64,000 nt of DNA from Gordionus sp. m RMFG-2023 (lineage: Eukaryota; Nematomorpha; Gordioida; Chordodea; Parachordodidae), in the NCBI RefSeq assembly GCF_954871325.1, contig NC_088776.1:41620569-41684568 (forward strand), given 5' to 3'. The notes beneath the pieces were generated by a model, which saw nothing but the letters and a program-made list of their open reading frames with translations, had not been told where the DNA came from and did not search any database. A program made the position numbers and the translations under genes. Numbering within the stretch: the first letter of the stretch is position 1; each line of letters begins with the position of its first letter. This document shows positions 47,801 to 58,800 of this stretch, one piece after another.

Positions 47801-50800
47801 ATATTTTATGCATAAAATTATAGTAAACGACATGACAATTGTCAAGGAAGATATTCAAATCATAGAGATATCATCAAAAATAAATAAATGATAAGTGAAA
47901 ATAATGTGAACATAATAATATATTTTTTTTCTAATCGGCCTCTTTTTTGATATTTTCCTCTGATCGGCCTCAAAAATCGACATTTTCACGCGGCCTCGTG
48001 GGCAAAATGCCCACCTGGTCTTATGGCCAGTCCACCCCTGTGTATAAATAATATAGTAGTAAGTATTCTTTAAATTCTAGAATACTCGCAAAATCGGATT
48101 TTAAATTGCTTAAAAATTCTCAATAAATTATTTAAAGGTGAATAAATTACACATTGCCGAAAATAAAAAACACATTGACCCTCCGTCCCTCATTATTTCT
48201 TTCCTTTCTTCCTTACATAAATACGAAAAAGGAAATTTTTATTGTCAATAATTTTTTTTTATTTTAATATCATGTTTTAAAAGATTAAGATTATTTCACA
48301 AAAGGTCAAAATTTTAAGATGGATTGAGACCTTGCTCTCCTTAACGACCACATTGTACATTCGAGAAATATGAAGCCTTACAATTTATATAATTATTCAT
48401 TTAAAAAATATGTATAGCGGGTTGTAACACAGCGAATGTTAAAATATATGACGGCTACAAAACATTAATTTACACCGATATCGCGATTCTTAATATGTGC
48501 GGAAATATAAGATATTTTCAAAACGAGTATGATAGGTCATTTTTGACAGATAGGAATTTAGCTGTTGTCAGGTATAAAAGTTTATAATTTAAAGTTTTTT
48601 AAATTTGATAAACCTAGTTTTGCCAAAAATGTATTTTAGCATATGTAGAATTACTTATCCTATAAATTTCAGATAATTTCGCCATAATTATTTGACTCTT
48701 TTTTGATAATAATATAAATTAAAAGCGATTCAAAAGTTCTTGGCAGCAAATGTGTCCGAAATTTAAAGGCTAGGTACACTACACATACTGAAATACGTTT
48801 CCGAAAAATGTAATCTTTCAAATTAAAAACAAACCCTCAATATATAATTGAAAGTTGGAAAAATAACAAATTTATCGCACCTTTGCCTCTATATTTATGC
48901 AATGTTAATATATATTACAGATTTAAAACATCCCCCGAAGCGAAGGGCATCAATCCAGGTTTCAAACTAAGATGGGTCATGGTTTCTTTAAATGGTATGA
49001 TGTATAGGGGAGACCGGGGTTATAGATGTTTTATGGCTATATCCTTGTAACTTTTTATCTTTTGAACTTTATCTCAAAGTTGGACTCAATATCTATTTTT
49101 ACGACCTTATCCCCTTGCAAATATACATTTATTGGATACACCAATCCAATGATCAAATTGAAAAATAAAGTTATTGAACCTTCTTCTATCAAAACTCACT
49201 CATATTTTTGGATTTTTGATTTATTATAAATTAAAAAGATATCTTAAAGAAAGTTATATAAATTTATTACAATTTTACATGCAAATCTTTTATATTGATT
49301 ATTATAGCCAAATGTATATTTCTTTTAATTAGATTTTTGAAAAAACTGTTATACAACAATTAATCTAAAAACCTAACCCTAACCCTAACTCTAACCCTTA
49401 TTATAGCCAGTCAACACCAGATAGCCCCTCATCCTCATTATATATATGGCTATTCAACACCAGGATATGGACATTTAGGACAGAGTTTGGCGGCTGAAAG
49501 ATTTGAAGAGCCCCCTCAAAATTTTGAATTTTTATTTTACAACACTAAAAAAAGTAAGTTATAGTGAAGGAAGATAATTTAGAAAATGTTATCCAAAAAA
49601 AAGTAATAATGTTAGCTTAAAGAAGAAAATTTTGTATAATGAAAAAAGGTAATTTTGAAAATAAAAAATTTTTTTGAGCCCACTGAGAAGATAGTAAAGG
49701 CTAGTGACGCCCCTCGAGTTTGGGTTATCTGGTCTAAAAATCTAGTTTTGTATAATCTGATACTTAAAACCGATTATACAGTTTTAATTTCTATTTAAAT
49801 ATGAGTAATATAATAGTATTATATAGTAATAATAGAAAATTTCTATTAAAATAAATTTTCCGTTTTTAAAGGTAATGTAAAAACTTGCGTATATAACCCT
49901 AGTCTCCCCTAAGCTTTTTATTGCATTAAAATTCCGATATGTCTATATTTTATGTTTGGTGATATATTTAATCATATTTTCTGAAAACACGTTTTAGTTG
50001 TGCAATTCTTAGAGTTTGAAATAATAATATAAAAAAGGACCTTTTTAAAAAATTTCCCAGAGTATTACTCATTATCTATCTTTATATTTAATTTAGATTC
50101 ATGTACGGGAATCATTTGCAAAAATAGTGAAGCCTGTATAGCTAAGAAAACTGGTCCTTGCAGAACACCTACAAAGTTTTGTGTACCCAAATCTTTGAAG
50201 TGCGATGGGGTACAACATTGTCCTGGGTCGGATAATTCTGACGAGTTTAAATGTGAATTTATTTATTTTTTCCTTTGATTATAACAAATTTATGAATATC
50301 TTTCACAAGAAAAATTATTGTAGCTAATTATCCAATACATATATTTATCAATATTCATCAAAATAATTATGATGTTATATTTTAAACTAAAAATTATATG
50401 TCAAGGTTATATGCAAACTCTCTTATTATTGGCAGTCTGTGTTCCTATTTTAGTTATCATCGTCATCTCAACTGTTTTAATTTCCAAAAAATATTATAAC
50501 TTATGCAGTACTAGTAAGTCAAAAATTATTAATGATAAATCATCGGATGAACTCCAAAATATTAATAAATATGATTCATTGCTAATAGCTAATATTCATA
50601 AGTTGAATAGTTTACCTTGTAATCTTCCCAAAACGGACATCAATAGCTCTTTGTCGAATGATTGTAGTAGAGCTATTAAAGTTAGACTTCCTGCAAAATC
50701 AAAATTTTTTGGATGGTGGTCATTGTGTCGAAAATCGCCCAAAGCCAACACTTACCTTAGGTTTCCTTCTATAAATTATTTTGCCAAAATACCCTATTCC

Positions 50801-51408
50801 AATAGCGAAAACTTGTTATGCAAGTCGGTGGCTTTGAAAAGCGAAATCAAGTTTATCATATATTTTATAACAAATTCATTCTTTCTGTTTTTTAAAATGA
50901 CACACATATATATTTAAAAAACAATTAACACTTGATATTTGATTTACAAAACTCTTGTTAATATAAATAAATTTAAAAAAATGGCTAAAAAAATTTTCCT
51001 GATTGATATTAAGGGTAAACTGTTATTTAATCGACAAGTAAAATAAAACTATTACTCAAATCAAATTATCAAAGACTATCTATTATTTGATTAGAAAAAT
51101 AGAGGAAAATTGTGCGAGACTATTTAAACTCTTGTATTTACCTATCTTCTGATTTAAAAATATGAGAAATATTATAAATTCATTTAATAAACATTTAAAC
51201 AAGAGAGATCTGTGCAGGCCCCAACAATTACGAAAATTTTCCCGTTTCCTCTTTCGGAACAAGTACATCTCATCACCACATATTCGATTTTTCGCCTAAC
51301 TCTGTTCAGAATCCTTCCTCAGTTGGCTTCAAAATGTATGTCGCAAATTTTAATTCGCTCCCACCAAATTCGATTCACACGATTAGAGGAATTCCGACAA
51401 GAGTGTGA
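35848..51408 (+). CDS. NETO-like CUB-CUB-LDLa transmembrane protein, 8 exons recognised
   Basis: Exons: 35848-36032, 36418-36623, 37037-37360, 48418-48571, 48921-48994, 50097-50252, 50406-50850, 51204-51408. The phases agree throughout and the sum is 1749 nt (582 aa; human NETO1 is 533). Order: CUB1 (about 5-127, with SPNYPNFYPSNSEC and CLNDYLEIYNIGD), CUB2 (186-312, with SPGYPFNYESSLEC and ANVKIYDG), LDLa (317-367, with LKCDGVQHCPGSDNSDE), a transmembrane helix (about 371-393), then a 190-residue cytoplasmic tail ending PTRV. Each CUB has the usual four Cys. NETO proteins are auxiliary subunits of kainate-type glutamate receptors in vertebrates, with relatives in fly and worm. The C-terminal TRV is a class I PDZ ligand and also ends human NETO1. 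The first ATG leaves no signal peptide, so an upstream exon is missing. The last junction (50850/51204) is the least certain. Confidence 0.92.
36033..37036 (+). other. NETO-like introns 1 and 2
   Basis: 36033-36417 (385 nt) and 36624-37036 (413 nt) flank exon 2. Intron 2 contains a less AT-rich patch at 36825-36945 (GGTCCGGACTAACC) that may be a small MITE. Confidence 0.75.
37037..37360 (+). CDS. NETO-like exon 3 (linker and first half of CUB2)
   Basis: The acceptor is TTCACTAG. A polar linker of about 50 residues is followed by MKCGKFIKDKKFGIIQSPGY and the second CUB cysteine. It ends ELDLEGGL plus one base at donor GTATGAAT. The rest of CUB2 lies 11 kb away. Confidence 0.9.
38240..38535. 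repeat. Direct repeat, copy A (about 0.3 kb)
   Basis: It shares CTACGAATCTACATTTAAAC, ATCATGACAAAGAA and AATATCCCACT blocks with 44548-44855. Several indels separate the copies. Confidence 0.8.
38900..42205. mobile_element. Fold-back element with ~200-bp tandem units
   Basis: The left arm (38900-40020) and right arm (41090-42205) are inverted relative to each other. Each carries several tandem units keyed by GATATGGGTATCAAATAAAA with GGGTCAGGAATATTTT and TCTTGGTCTTGATGGGTATG. The outer parts share GATAAAGA..ACGCG..GTTTTA and an ATACGGT block. Runs of 8-13 G recur at the same place in many units. No transposase was seen. Exact ends and target duplication are unclear. Confidence 0.75.
42205..43490 (+). 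mobile_element. Decayed hAT transposon
   Basis: The + strand shows a short Cys-rich motif near 42560 (YKFICSNCKKYIHK, BED-like) and the hAT dimerisation end near 43130-43220 (ALPASASVERLFSKVKFILS). Many stops lie between. The left side begins with AAGGGATCCCTTTAAAA-type inverted sequence; termini are not defined. Confidence 0.65.
43491..45480. other. Intron 3 interior, no element defined
   Basis: Apart from repeat copy B it is AT-rich and featureless. The open frames at 43703-43979 and 45199-45432 resemble no known family. Confidence 0.4.
44548..44855. repeat. Direct repeat, copy B (about 0.3 kb)
   Basis: Second copy of the 38240-38535 sequence in the same orientation, 6.3 kb downstream within the same intron. 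Confidence 0.8.
45489..48040 (-). mobile_element. hAT transposon, 2.55 kb, decayed
   Basis: The termini are CAGGGGCGGACTGGC and GCCAGTCCACCCCTG, with a perfect 8-bp duplication TGTATAAA (45481-45488 and 48041-48048). A - strand remnant near 47440-47690 reads VGELDKWMDAWVKQNN and KIRWWVREKPLEDIW, resembling hAT transposases of the DUF4371 group. Breaks are numerous. The left subterminal region (45540-45612) carries the GC-hairpin block also found in the 7803-8221 MITE. Confidence 0.87.
45812..45963. repeat. Minisatellite, eight copies of a 19-bp unit
   Basis: The unit AAAGAGATCATTATTATAT is repeated eight times almost without change (one copy has an extra A). It lies in the left part of the 45489-48040 hAT. 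Near-identity implies recent expansion. Confidence 0.93.
48049..48417. other. End of NETO-like intron 3
   Basis: AT-rich intron sequence without recognisable element, running to the acceptor at 48417. Confidence 0.5.
48418..48571 (+). CDS. NETO-like exon 4 (second half of CUB2)
   Basis: The acceptor is TGTATAG. The first two bases complete a Ser codon. It encodes GCNTANVKIYDGYKTLIY, then NMCGN, giving CUB cysteines three and four and the typical V-x-IYDG strand. It leaves in phase 2 at AG|GTATAA. Confidence 0.9.
48580..48840. repeat. MITE-like sequence in NETO-like intron 4
   Basis: The stretch with AAATTTCAGATAATTT and TGTATTTTAGCAT resembles the arms of the palindromic MITE at 60235-60590. 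It is diverged and the ends are not clear. Confidence 0.5.
48921..48994 (+). CDS. NETO-like exon 5 (C-terminal strands of CUB2)
   Basis: The acceptor is ATTACAG. It encodes RFKTSPEAKGINPGFKLRW and a short tail. The GFKLRW motif is the usual final CUB strand. The donor ATG|GTATGA is followed after 12 bp by a MITE. Confidence 0.88.
49007..49909. mobile_element. TA-flanked MITE in NETO-like intron 5
   Basis: The inverted ends GGGGAGACCGGGGTTATA and TATAACCCTAGTCTCCCC are flanked by TA on both sides. This is the target pattern of Tc1/mariner-type elements. It makes up most of the 1.1-kb intron. A short (CCCTAA)n run sits inside at 49371-49398. No transposase was seen. Confidence 0.72.
49371..49398. 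repeat. Interstitial CCCTAA repeat
   Basis: About four and a half CCCTAA units with one variant. This is the animal telomere motif in an internal position, within the 49007-49909 MITE. Confidence 0.8.
50097..50252 (+). CDS. NETO-like exon 6 (LDL-receptor class A repeat)
   Basis: The acceptor is TAATTTAG. It carries cysteines before and within the LDLa repeat, plus KFCVPKSLKCDGVQHCPGSD and NSDEFKC. The acidic calcium-cage pattern (D-G ... D-x-S-D-E) is complete. By contrast the LDLa of vertebrate NETO1/2 is divergent (WDENHC). Confidence 0.9.
50406..50850 (+). CDS. NETO-like exon 7 (transmembrane helix and proximal tail)
   Basis: The acceptor is TATGTCAAG. Two bases complete the last LDLa Cys codon. 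A hydrophobic run LLLLAVCVPILVIIVISTVL is followed by a KKYY stop-transfer and a cytoplasmic tail with KFFGWWSLCRKSP. The exon end is uncertain: donors at 50828 and 50851 both give workable phases with the next exon. Confidence 0.85.
51204..51408 (+). CDS. NETO-like exon 8 (C-terminal tail with PDZ ligand)
   Basis: This exon is visibly richer in G+C than its flanks. It encodes GPNNYENFPVSSFG, a His/Ser-rich stretch, and ends HTIRGIPTRV. The terminal T-R-V fits the class I PDZ-binding consensus (S/T-x-hydrophobic). Confidence 0.85.
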
Positions 51409-52422
51409 CATATATTTTTGATCTTATTTTAAAAAATATTGGATATTATTTATAATTCATCTTAATGTATACTATTTATTTTTCTTGCTACAATTTACCC
51501 TGATTTACATAATATTATTTTATAACTAGATATATATTAAAATGAATTTGCTGATATAAGAAAATTTTTGTAATTTAAGTTAATCAAAGGTTGGGAGAGT
51601 GGGGTTAGGTAACTTCTTAGCAAACCACAAGGTTTAAATTTATCCTATTATAGCTTTTATAAGTATGCATCTATAGGCTTAAAAATATATGAAATAATTA
51701 ATTATTAAAAATTTTATTTAAGAAATAAAATTTAGATGTCAAAAAAATTTTTACATGACAAAATTGTAATTTTTATTAAGTTATATTATCATTTATATAT
51801 ATAATTAAATTTTATAGCAAAGTTTTAATCCTCTTTTATAATTTGAGAAAGTTTTATGAGTATTTATTTTGTCTAGATATTATTTCAATCATGATTAATC
51901 AATATAGAGCTTGCGCTTGTTAAACCATACACGTCAATTATGTCAGTTAATATGAAAAAAATAAAATCTCGGAAGGAAAATTTTATGGCTGTGTATAATT
52001 AATTGATATTCAGGATTTTTGCTAAGAATCCATAATCTCTCCTTAAGATCTTTATTTTTATATGTCCAAAATGTTTATTAAATTAACCAAAATTAAGTTT
52101 CGATTTTTATATATAATTAGCTTCAATTTAAAAGTATATTATGATATTTTGAACATAATAAAGTAAAATTCTATACGTATCAATATTAATGAATAAAATG
52201 CATTTCAAATCATTATAGCCTAAAAAAACCAATTCCCTAACCCTCTATTGGGGCTTGTTGAGAAAAATTTCAACTATTATATAAAATAAAATTTTAAAAA
52301 TATGATAATATTCATAAAAATATTTATAAGGATAGTTATAGATATTGATTCATATATTGTTTTTTATAATATCTAAATAAACACAGGAGTTAAAGCCAAT
52401 TTTGCAAAAATCGGTTCAACTA
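51409..52422. other. Downstream of the NETO-like gene
   Basis: AT-rich DNA with ATTAAA-type signals near 51537. No further exon was seen. Confidence 0.5.
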
Positions 52423-52430
52423 CTACCAAT

Positions 52431-55090
52431 TAGTGTTGTTAAAAAGTCGAGTTCTTACGACTTGCTCGAGTCGTAGTCGTAAGAAACGGCTCCGACTCAA
52501 GCCGATCAAGGAGCCGAATGAGCCGACTCACTTAGTCGGCTCGTGTAGTCGACTCGTTGGGTCTGCTCAATTTTTTTGTTTTTTTATAAAATCTGGTAAA
52601 TTGCTAAATTTTGGGAAAATGATAAATGTGAACAAAATTATAATAAGAATATGTTGTTTTAGTTTTTCGTATTTTTTTGGCATAAATGGGCTAAAATAAG
52701 TATTGCTAACATGTTTAAATAAAATTTTAGTGAAGATGTACCCTAGTTAAGTGACAATTGTCATAATCGTTGTTTTTAAAGTTTTTCGAATTTTTTTGAC
52801 GTAAATGGGCTAAAAAAGCATTGCTAACATGTTTAAATAAAAATTTAGTGAAGATGTACAGTAGAAAAGTGACAATTGTCATAATCGTTGTTTTTAAAGT
52901 TTTTCGAATTTTTTTGACGTAAATGGGCTAAAATAAGCATTGCTAACATGTTTAAATAAAAATTTAGTGAAGATGTACCCTAGATAAGTGACAATTGTCA
53001 TAATCGTTGTTTTTAAAGTTTTTCGAATTTTTTTGACGTAAATGGGCTAAAATAAGCATTGCTAACATGTTTAAATAAAAATTTAGTGAAAATGTACAGT
53101 AGGAAAGTGACAATTGTCATAATCGTTGTTTTTAAAGTTTTTAGAATTTTTTTGACGTAAATGGGCTAAAATAAGCATTGCTAACATGTTTAAATAAAAT
53201 TTTAGTGAAGATGTACCCTAGATACAGGGTTTCTTATTCAAAATAAGAAAATCATAATATTTTTTTAATTTTTTGTCAATTTTCCTTAAACTTTTATTTA
53301 TTTCTAAATTTTTGCGATTTCTTTATGTTTTTTTTCTTACTGTATCTTTTCTCAATTTATTTCTAACCTTTTGCGATTCTTTACTTTTATTTTTCTTACT
53401 ATATCTTCTCTCAATTTATAAATTTAGGTCCATTTTTTTAACAATTTACGTTTTTTTTCATCGTACATACAGATATAATATTCTTTTTATGATTTATACA
53501 TTTTAATCTTTTGCATACATTTTTAACCTTTTCAATCTGGTCATTTTTAATCTTTATTTTTTTGAGCATTTATCTATTATTTCTTCTCATTTTTGATAAT
53601 TATATATAAAGTTTTTGGCAGACAATATAATTAAAATTGCTAAATTATATATTAATCGTTTGGTTTACCTTAACTGTAATACCAAACGATATTTAAATTA
53701 ATAAAAAATAATCATTTTTAAATTCTTATTTTTAAAACGCATTAGAAAATTTTTATTATTTAAAATAATAGGGAAGACAGACTAAATAAAATTAATTTTT
53801 TTAAGTATATTTCCATGGATTTTAATTCGAGTTATTTATATTCAGTTGTACAATCATCACAGTCCCAACAGGAAATTGTATAAATCATAAAAAGAATATT
53901 ATATCTGTATGTATGATGAAAAAAAACGTAAATTGTTAAAAAAATGGAATTAAATTTATAAATTGAAGAAAAATAAATTGAGAGAAGATATAGTAAGAAA
54001 AATAAAAGTAAAGAAAATCGCAAAAGGTTAGAAATAAATTGAGAAAAGGTACAGTAAGAAAAAAAACGTAAAGAAATCGCAAAAATTTAGAAATAAATTA
54101 AAAAGGAATAACTAAAATAAATAAAAGTTTAAGAAAAAATTAAAAAAATATTATGATTTTCTTATTTTGAATGGAAAACCCTGTATCTAGGGTACATCTT
54201 CACTAAAATTTTATTTAAACATGTTAGCAATGCTTATTTTAGCCCATTTACGTCAAAAAAATTCGAAAAACTTTAAAAACAACGATTATGACAATTGTCA
54301 CTTTTTTACTGTACATCTTCACTAAATTTTTATTTAAACATGTTAGCAATGCTATTTTAGCCCATTTACGTCAAAAAAATTTGAAAAACTTTAAAAACAA
54401 CGATTATGACAATTGTCACTTTTCTACTGTACATCTTCACTAAATTTTTATTTAAACATGCTAGCAATGCTTATTTTAGCCCATTTACGTCAAAAAAATT
54501 CGAAAAACTTTAAAAACAACGATTATGACAATTGTCACTTATCTAGGGTGCATCTTCACTAAAATTTTATTTAAACATGTTAGCAATATTTATTTTAGCC
54601 CATTTATGCCAAAAAAATTCGAAAAACTTTAAAAACAACGATTATGACAATTGTCACTTTTCTACTGTACATCTTCACTAAAATTTTATTTAAACATGTT
54701 AGCAATGCTTATTTTAGCCCATTTACGTCAAAAAAATTCGAAAAACTTTAAAAACAACGATTATGACAATTGTCACTTATCTAGGGTATATCTTCACTAA
54801 AATTTTATTTAAACATGTTAGCAATATTTATTTTAGCCCATTTATGCCAAAAAAATTCGAAAAACTTTAAAAACAACATATTCTTATTATAGTTTTGTTC
54901 ACATTAATCAGTTTCCCAAAATTTAGGAATTTACCAGATTTTATAAAAAAACAAAAAAATTGAGCAGACCCAACGAGTCAAATACACGAGCCGACTAAGC
55001 GAGCCGACTCGAGTCAAAGTCGTTTTTTCGACTAGAAACTAGGCTCGAGTCGCAGCTATGTCGACTCGGCTTAGCCGTTTAACAACACTA
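52431..55090. mobile_element. Giant fold-back element with hAT-type ends
   Basis: The inverted ends TAGTGTTGTTAAA and TTAACAACACTA are flanked by a perfect 8-bp duplication CTACCAAT (52423-52430 and 55091-55098), as in hAT. Outer arms (about 150 bp) are rich in GAGTCG/CGACTC motifs. Inner arms are tandem ~119-bp units with TGACAATTGTCA, four on the left (from 52751) and five on the right (to 54777). The middle is a further inverted pair starting CAGGGTTTC..TTATTCAAAATAAGAAAATCAT (53226-54183). The whole 2.66 kb is essentially one palindrome. No transposase. Confidence 0.92.
53226..54183. repeat. Inverted-repeat core of the 52431 fold-back
   Basis: CAGGGTTTC and GAAAACCCTG bound a region whose halves are near mirror complements. 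This may be a separate palindromic element inserted at the centre. The T-rich frames inside are reflections of each other, not genes. Confidence 0.65.
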
Positions 55091-55098
55091 CTACCAAT

Positions 55099-55848
55099 CT
55101 CCTCGATTAATTTACACCTATACTTATTTTTTTTGAGAATAATTCTTATACCAGAAAATAACTCAAAAAGAGAAGAGTAACTAGTTTCACTTAAGCGTAG
55201 AATAGGTTTAGTCAAGAAGGACCTTAGAAAAATGTTTTTAAAAATTTGGTTTAAATATTGTAACTTGTTTTTCTTTTAAAATCAGCCACCCGAGAAATAA
55301 CTTAAAAGAAAATGATTAACTGGATAGATTGTGTTATTATATTTTTTAAATAAAATTTAATATACTTGTCTAATTTGAATATTAGATTCCTTTATTTTAC
55401 CTAAACCACTTTTTGGGGAGGAGACGGGCCTGAGCAAAAAGTGAATGTCACAAAAATTATTTTATTTATGATCCCTATATATATCTTTCTTAACCCTTTA
55501 TTATCCTCCCCAACATTTAAATTAACATCAGTATACATTACTATATCTGATCTGTAAAGTTAATGTTCTTATTTATTTAGATTCTACAAGAATCGTGGAG
55601 GAAAGGTAAAATATATAGATATATTAGTAAAATAATATATTTTATATGCAACCCTCTAATAAGTTCCAAATATCTAACCTATATTAAGAATAAGAATATC
55701 AAAAGAGCTGATTGTGAAGATTCCCATGTAATTTTTAAGATGAAATATAATACATGTGTACTCTTTAGTCTGAATTTTGTGGTAAGGGAAACCATTTAGT
55801 AGATGATGGAAAGATGCTCTTACATATTATAAATACATCATGCATTGT
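55099..55848. other. Spacer between two fold-back elements
   Basis: AT-rich, with no gene or repeat recognised. Confidence 0.5.
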
Positions 55849-55857
55849 TATAATATG

Positions 55858-58800
55858 CGTATCAAGTCAATTCAGCGAAACTTTTATCGCGAAACACTTT
55901 TTCGCGAAACTTTTATCACGAATGTCGTTTATCGCGAAAAGTTTTTATAGCTAAGGTAAAAAGGCGACACCAATTCTGCGAATTTATCTCCGCGAAACAT
56001 TTATAGCGAAGACAATTTCGCGAAGCCATTGTCGTGAATTTATTTCCGCGAAACCTTAACCGCTAATTTATTAGAGCGAATACATTTTAGCGAAACATTT
56101 TTCTCGAACTCGTTACAGCGAATTTTTTATCGCGAATATGTTTGCCGTAAGTCATTATCGCGAGCGCATTACCGTGAAACAATAAATATATTGCGAATGC
56201 ATTTATTTAAAAGAAAACAACATATTATTTATTATTTGACGTTTTTTAATAAAAAATCATATGCTACTATTGTAATATTATTTTTGTTACAATTTATTAG
56301 TTATTTTCACGCCCAAGATTTTAAGTAAAAAATATTTCTTGAAGTTTAAAAAAATTTTTGAACTATTATGATAAAAATTTTAAATCTTCTATATAAATAT
56401 ATCTTTTTTAAGGAATTCTTTTGTGAAATTTATTATAAATATACAATTTTTAGGTGAAATCTTTTATAGTTTTTTTTATCATTTTTGTAAAATTATCTAT
56501 TTCTTAAGTATATTAAAAGAGGTGGCTAAATAATTTTTTTTGAAATATTTATATTTAACTTATTTATGTTATTTTATGATCTTTTTAAGGATAATATTTT
56601 AATGTGACAATTGTCATATTCGTTATTTTTAAGATTTTTTGACTCAAAAGGGTAAAAATATCATTTAGATTGTAAACATGCTAAATTAAAATTTCATGAA
56701 GATCTACAATTGAAAAGTGACAATTGTCATAATCGTTATTTTTAAAATTTTTTTGACCAAAATGCGTTAAAATAAGTATTGCTAGTATGTTTAAATAAAA
56801 CTTCAATGAAGATGTACACTAGATAAGTGACAATTATCATAATCATTATTTTTAAACTTTTTTAAATTTTTTTCGTAAATGAGTAAAAATATAGATTGTA
56901 AACATGTTAAATTAAAATAAATTCATGAAGATGTACCATAGAAAAGTCAAAATTGTCATAAACGTTATTTTATAACTTTTTTGAATTTTTTTGACGTAAA
57001 TGGGCTAAAATAAGTATTGCTAACATGTTTAAATAAAATTTCAGTGAAGATGTACCATAGATAAGTTACAATTGTCATAATTGTTGTTTATTTTGAATTC
57101 TTTTGTTGTAAATGGGTAAAAGTATAGATTGTAAACATGTTAAATTAAAATTTCATGGAGATGTATCATTGAAAAGTGACAATTGTCATAATCGTTATTT
57201 TTAAAGTTTTTTGAATTTGAAAAAAAGATTTAACTAATCATATGCTACTTTAGAACCACTAATAAAATAAATATTGCTAGCTGATGTAAATGGGTTAAAA
57301 TATAGATTGTAATCCATTTTAACCATAATAAAATCTTAACATTAAATTTATAGGATGATAATTTCATATAATAATTTCATATGGTTTTTAAGTTCTTTCT
57401 ATAAAAATCCTACCCTGAATTCAGACTCAGCACTATTTTGCCACGAGTATACAAAAATATTTGCTAACTGTGAATGCAAGGTTATACATTTTTACAATGT
57501 AGAATTAAAATTTAATAATTAAAGGAATAAGATTGTCAATCCATATAAAAGTTTAGAATTTAACATAGGTTACAGCTATCTTTAATAATCACTTTGCATG
57601 TTTTTATCAAATTTTAAGCAGGATAAAAGGAACGATTATGAGAATGAAAATATCGATTTGTTTTTTTGTTTGGACTGAAATTTTGTTTTAACATGTTAAC
57701 AATTTATATTTTTGTCCAATTAGGTCAAACAAATTCAAAAACTTTTAAAATAACGATTATGACTATTGTCACTTATCTAGGGTACATCTTCACTGAAATA
57801 TTATTTTAACATGTTAGAAATTTATATTTTAGCCCATTTGCTTCAAAAAATTTTAAATAACGATTATGACATGTCACTTTTATATGGTACATCTTCATGA
57901 AATTTTAATTTGACATTTTTACAATATATATTTTACCAGTTTGCTTTAAAAATATAAAAAAGTTTAAAAATAAATATTATGACAATTGTCACTTATCTAG
58001 GGTACATCTTCACTGAAGTTTTATTTAAACATGTTAGCAATTTATTTTTTTGCCCATTTGTATCAAAAAAATTCAAAAAATTTTAAAAATGATTATGACA
58101 ATTGTCACTTATCTTGGGTACATCTTCACTGAAGTTTTATTTTAACATGTTATCAATACTTATTTTGGCCCATATACGTCAAAAAAGTTTAAAAATAACG
58201 ATTATGACAATTGTCACTTTTCTGTGGTACATCTTCATGAAATTTTAATTTAACAAGTTTACAATTTATATTTTTACCCATTTGCTTCAAAAAAATTCAA
58301 AAAACTTTAAAAATAAGGATTATGACAATTGTCACTTATCTAGGGTACATCTTCGCTAAAGTTTTATTAATACATGTTAACAATACTTATTTTAACCTAT
58401 TTATGTCAAAAAAAATTAAAAAACTTTAAAAATAACGATTATGATAATTGTCACTTTTATATGGTGCAACTTAATTAAAATTTTAATTTAACATGTTAAA
58501 AATACATATTTTACCGTAAAAAAAATCTAATATGTTTAAAAATACCGATTATGATAATTGTCAATTTTCCAAGGAACATCTTCAATAACGAATATAAAAA
58601 TTGTCAGATTAAATTATTATCCTTAAAAAGATCATATACATAAATAAGTTAAATAAAAATATTTTTAAAAAATATTATTTAGAAAACCCACCTCTTTTAA
58701 TATACTTAATAGATAATTTTACAAAAATGATAAAAAAACTATAAAAGATTTCACCTAAAAGATTGTTTATTTATTATAAAATTCACAAAAGAATTCCTCA

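Larger units (their letters stand above)
37361..48417 (+). other. NETO-like intron 3 (11.1 kb)
   Basis: It separates the halves of CUB2. It contains an inverted-repeat element (about 38900-42205), a decayed hAT (about 42205-43490), a hAT with intact ends (45489-48040), and a 0.3-kb direct duplication (38240-38535 and 44548-44855). No other exon was recognised. Confidence 0.85.

Noticed and set aside
53273-54023. Hydrophobic open frames rich in Phe/Leu on both strands
   Set aside because: They mirror each other across the centre of a palindrome and come from T-rich sequence, not genes.
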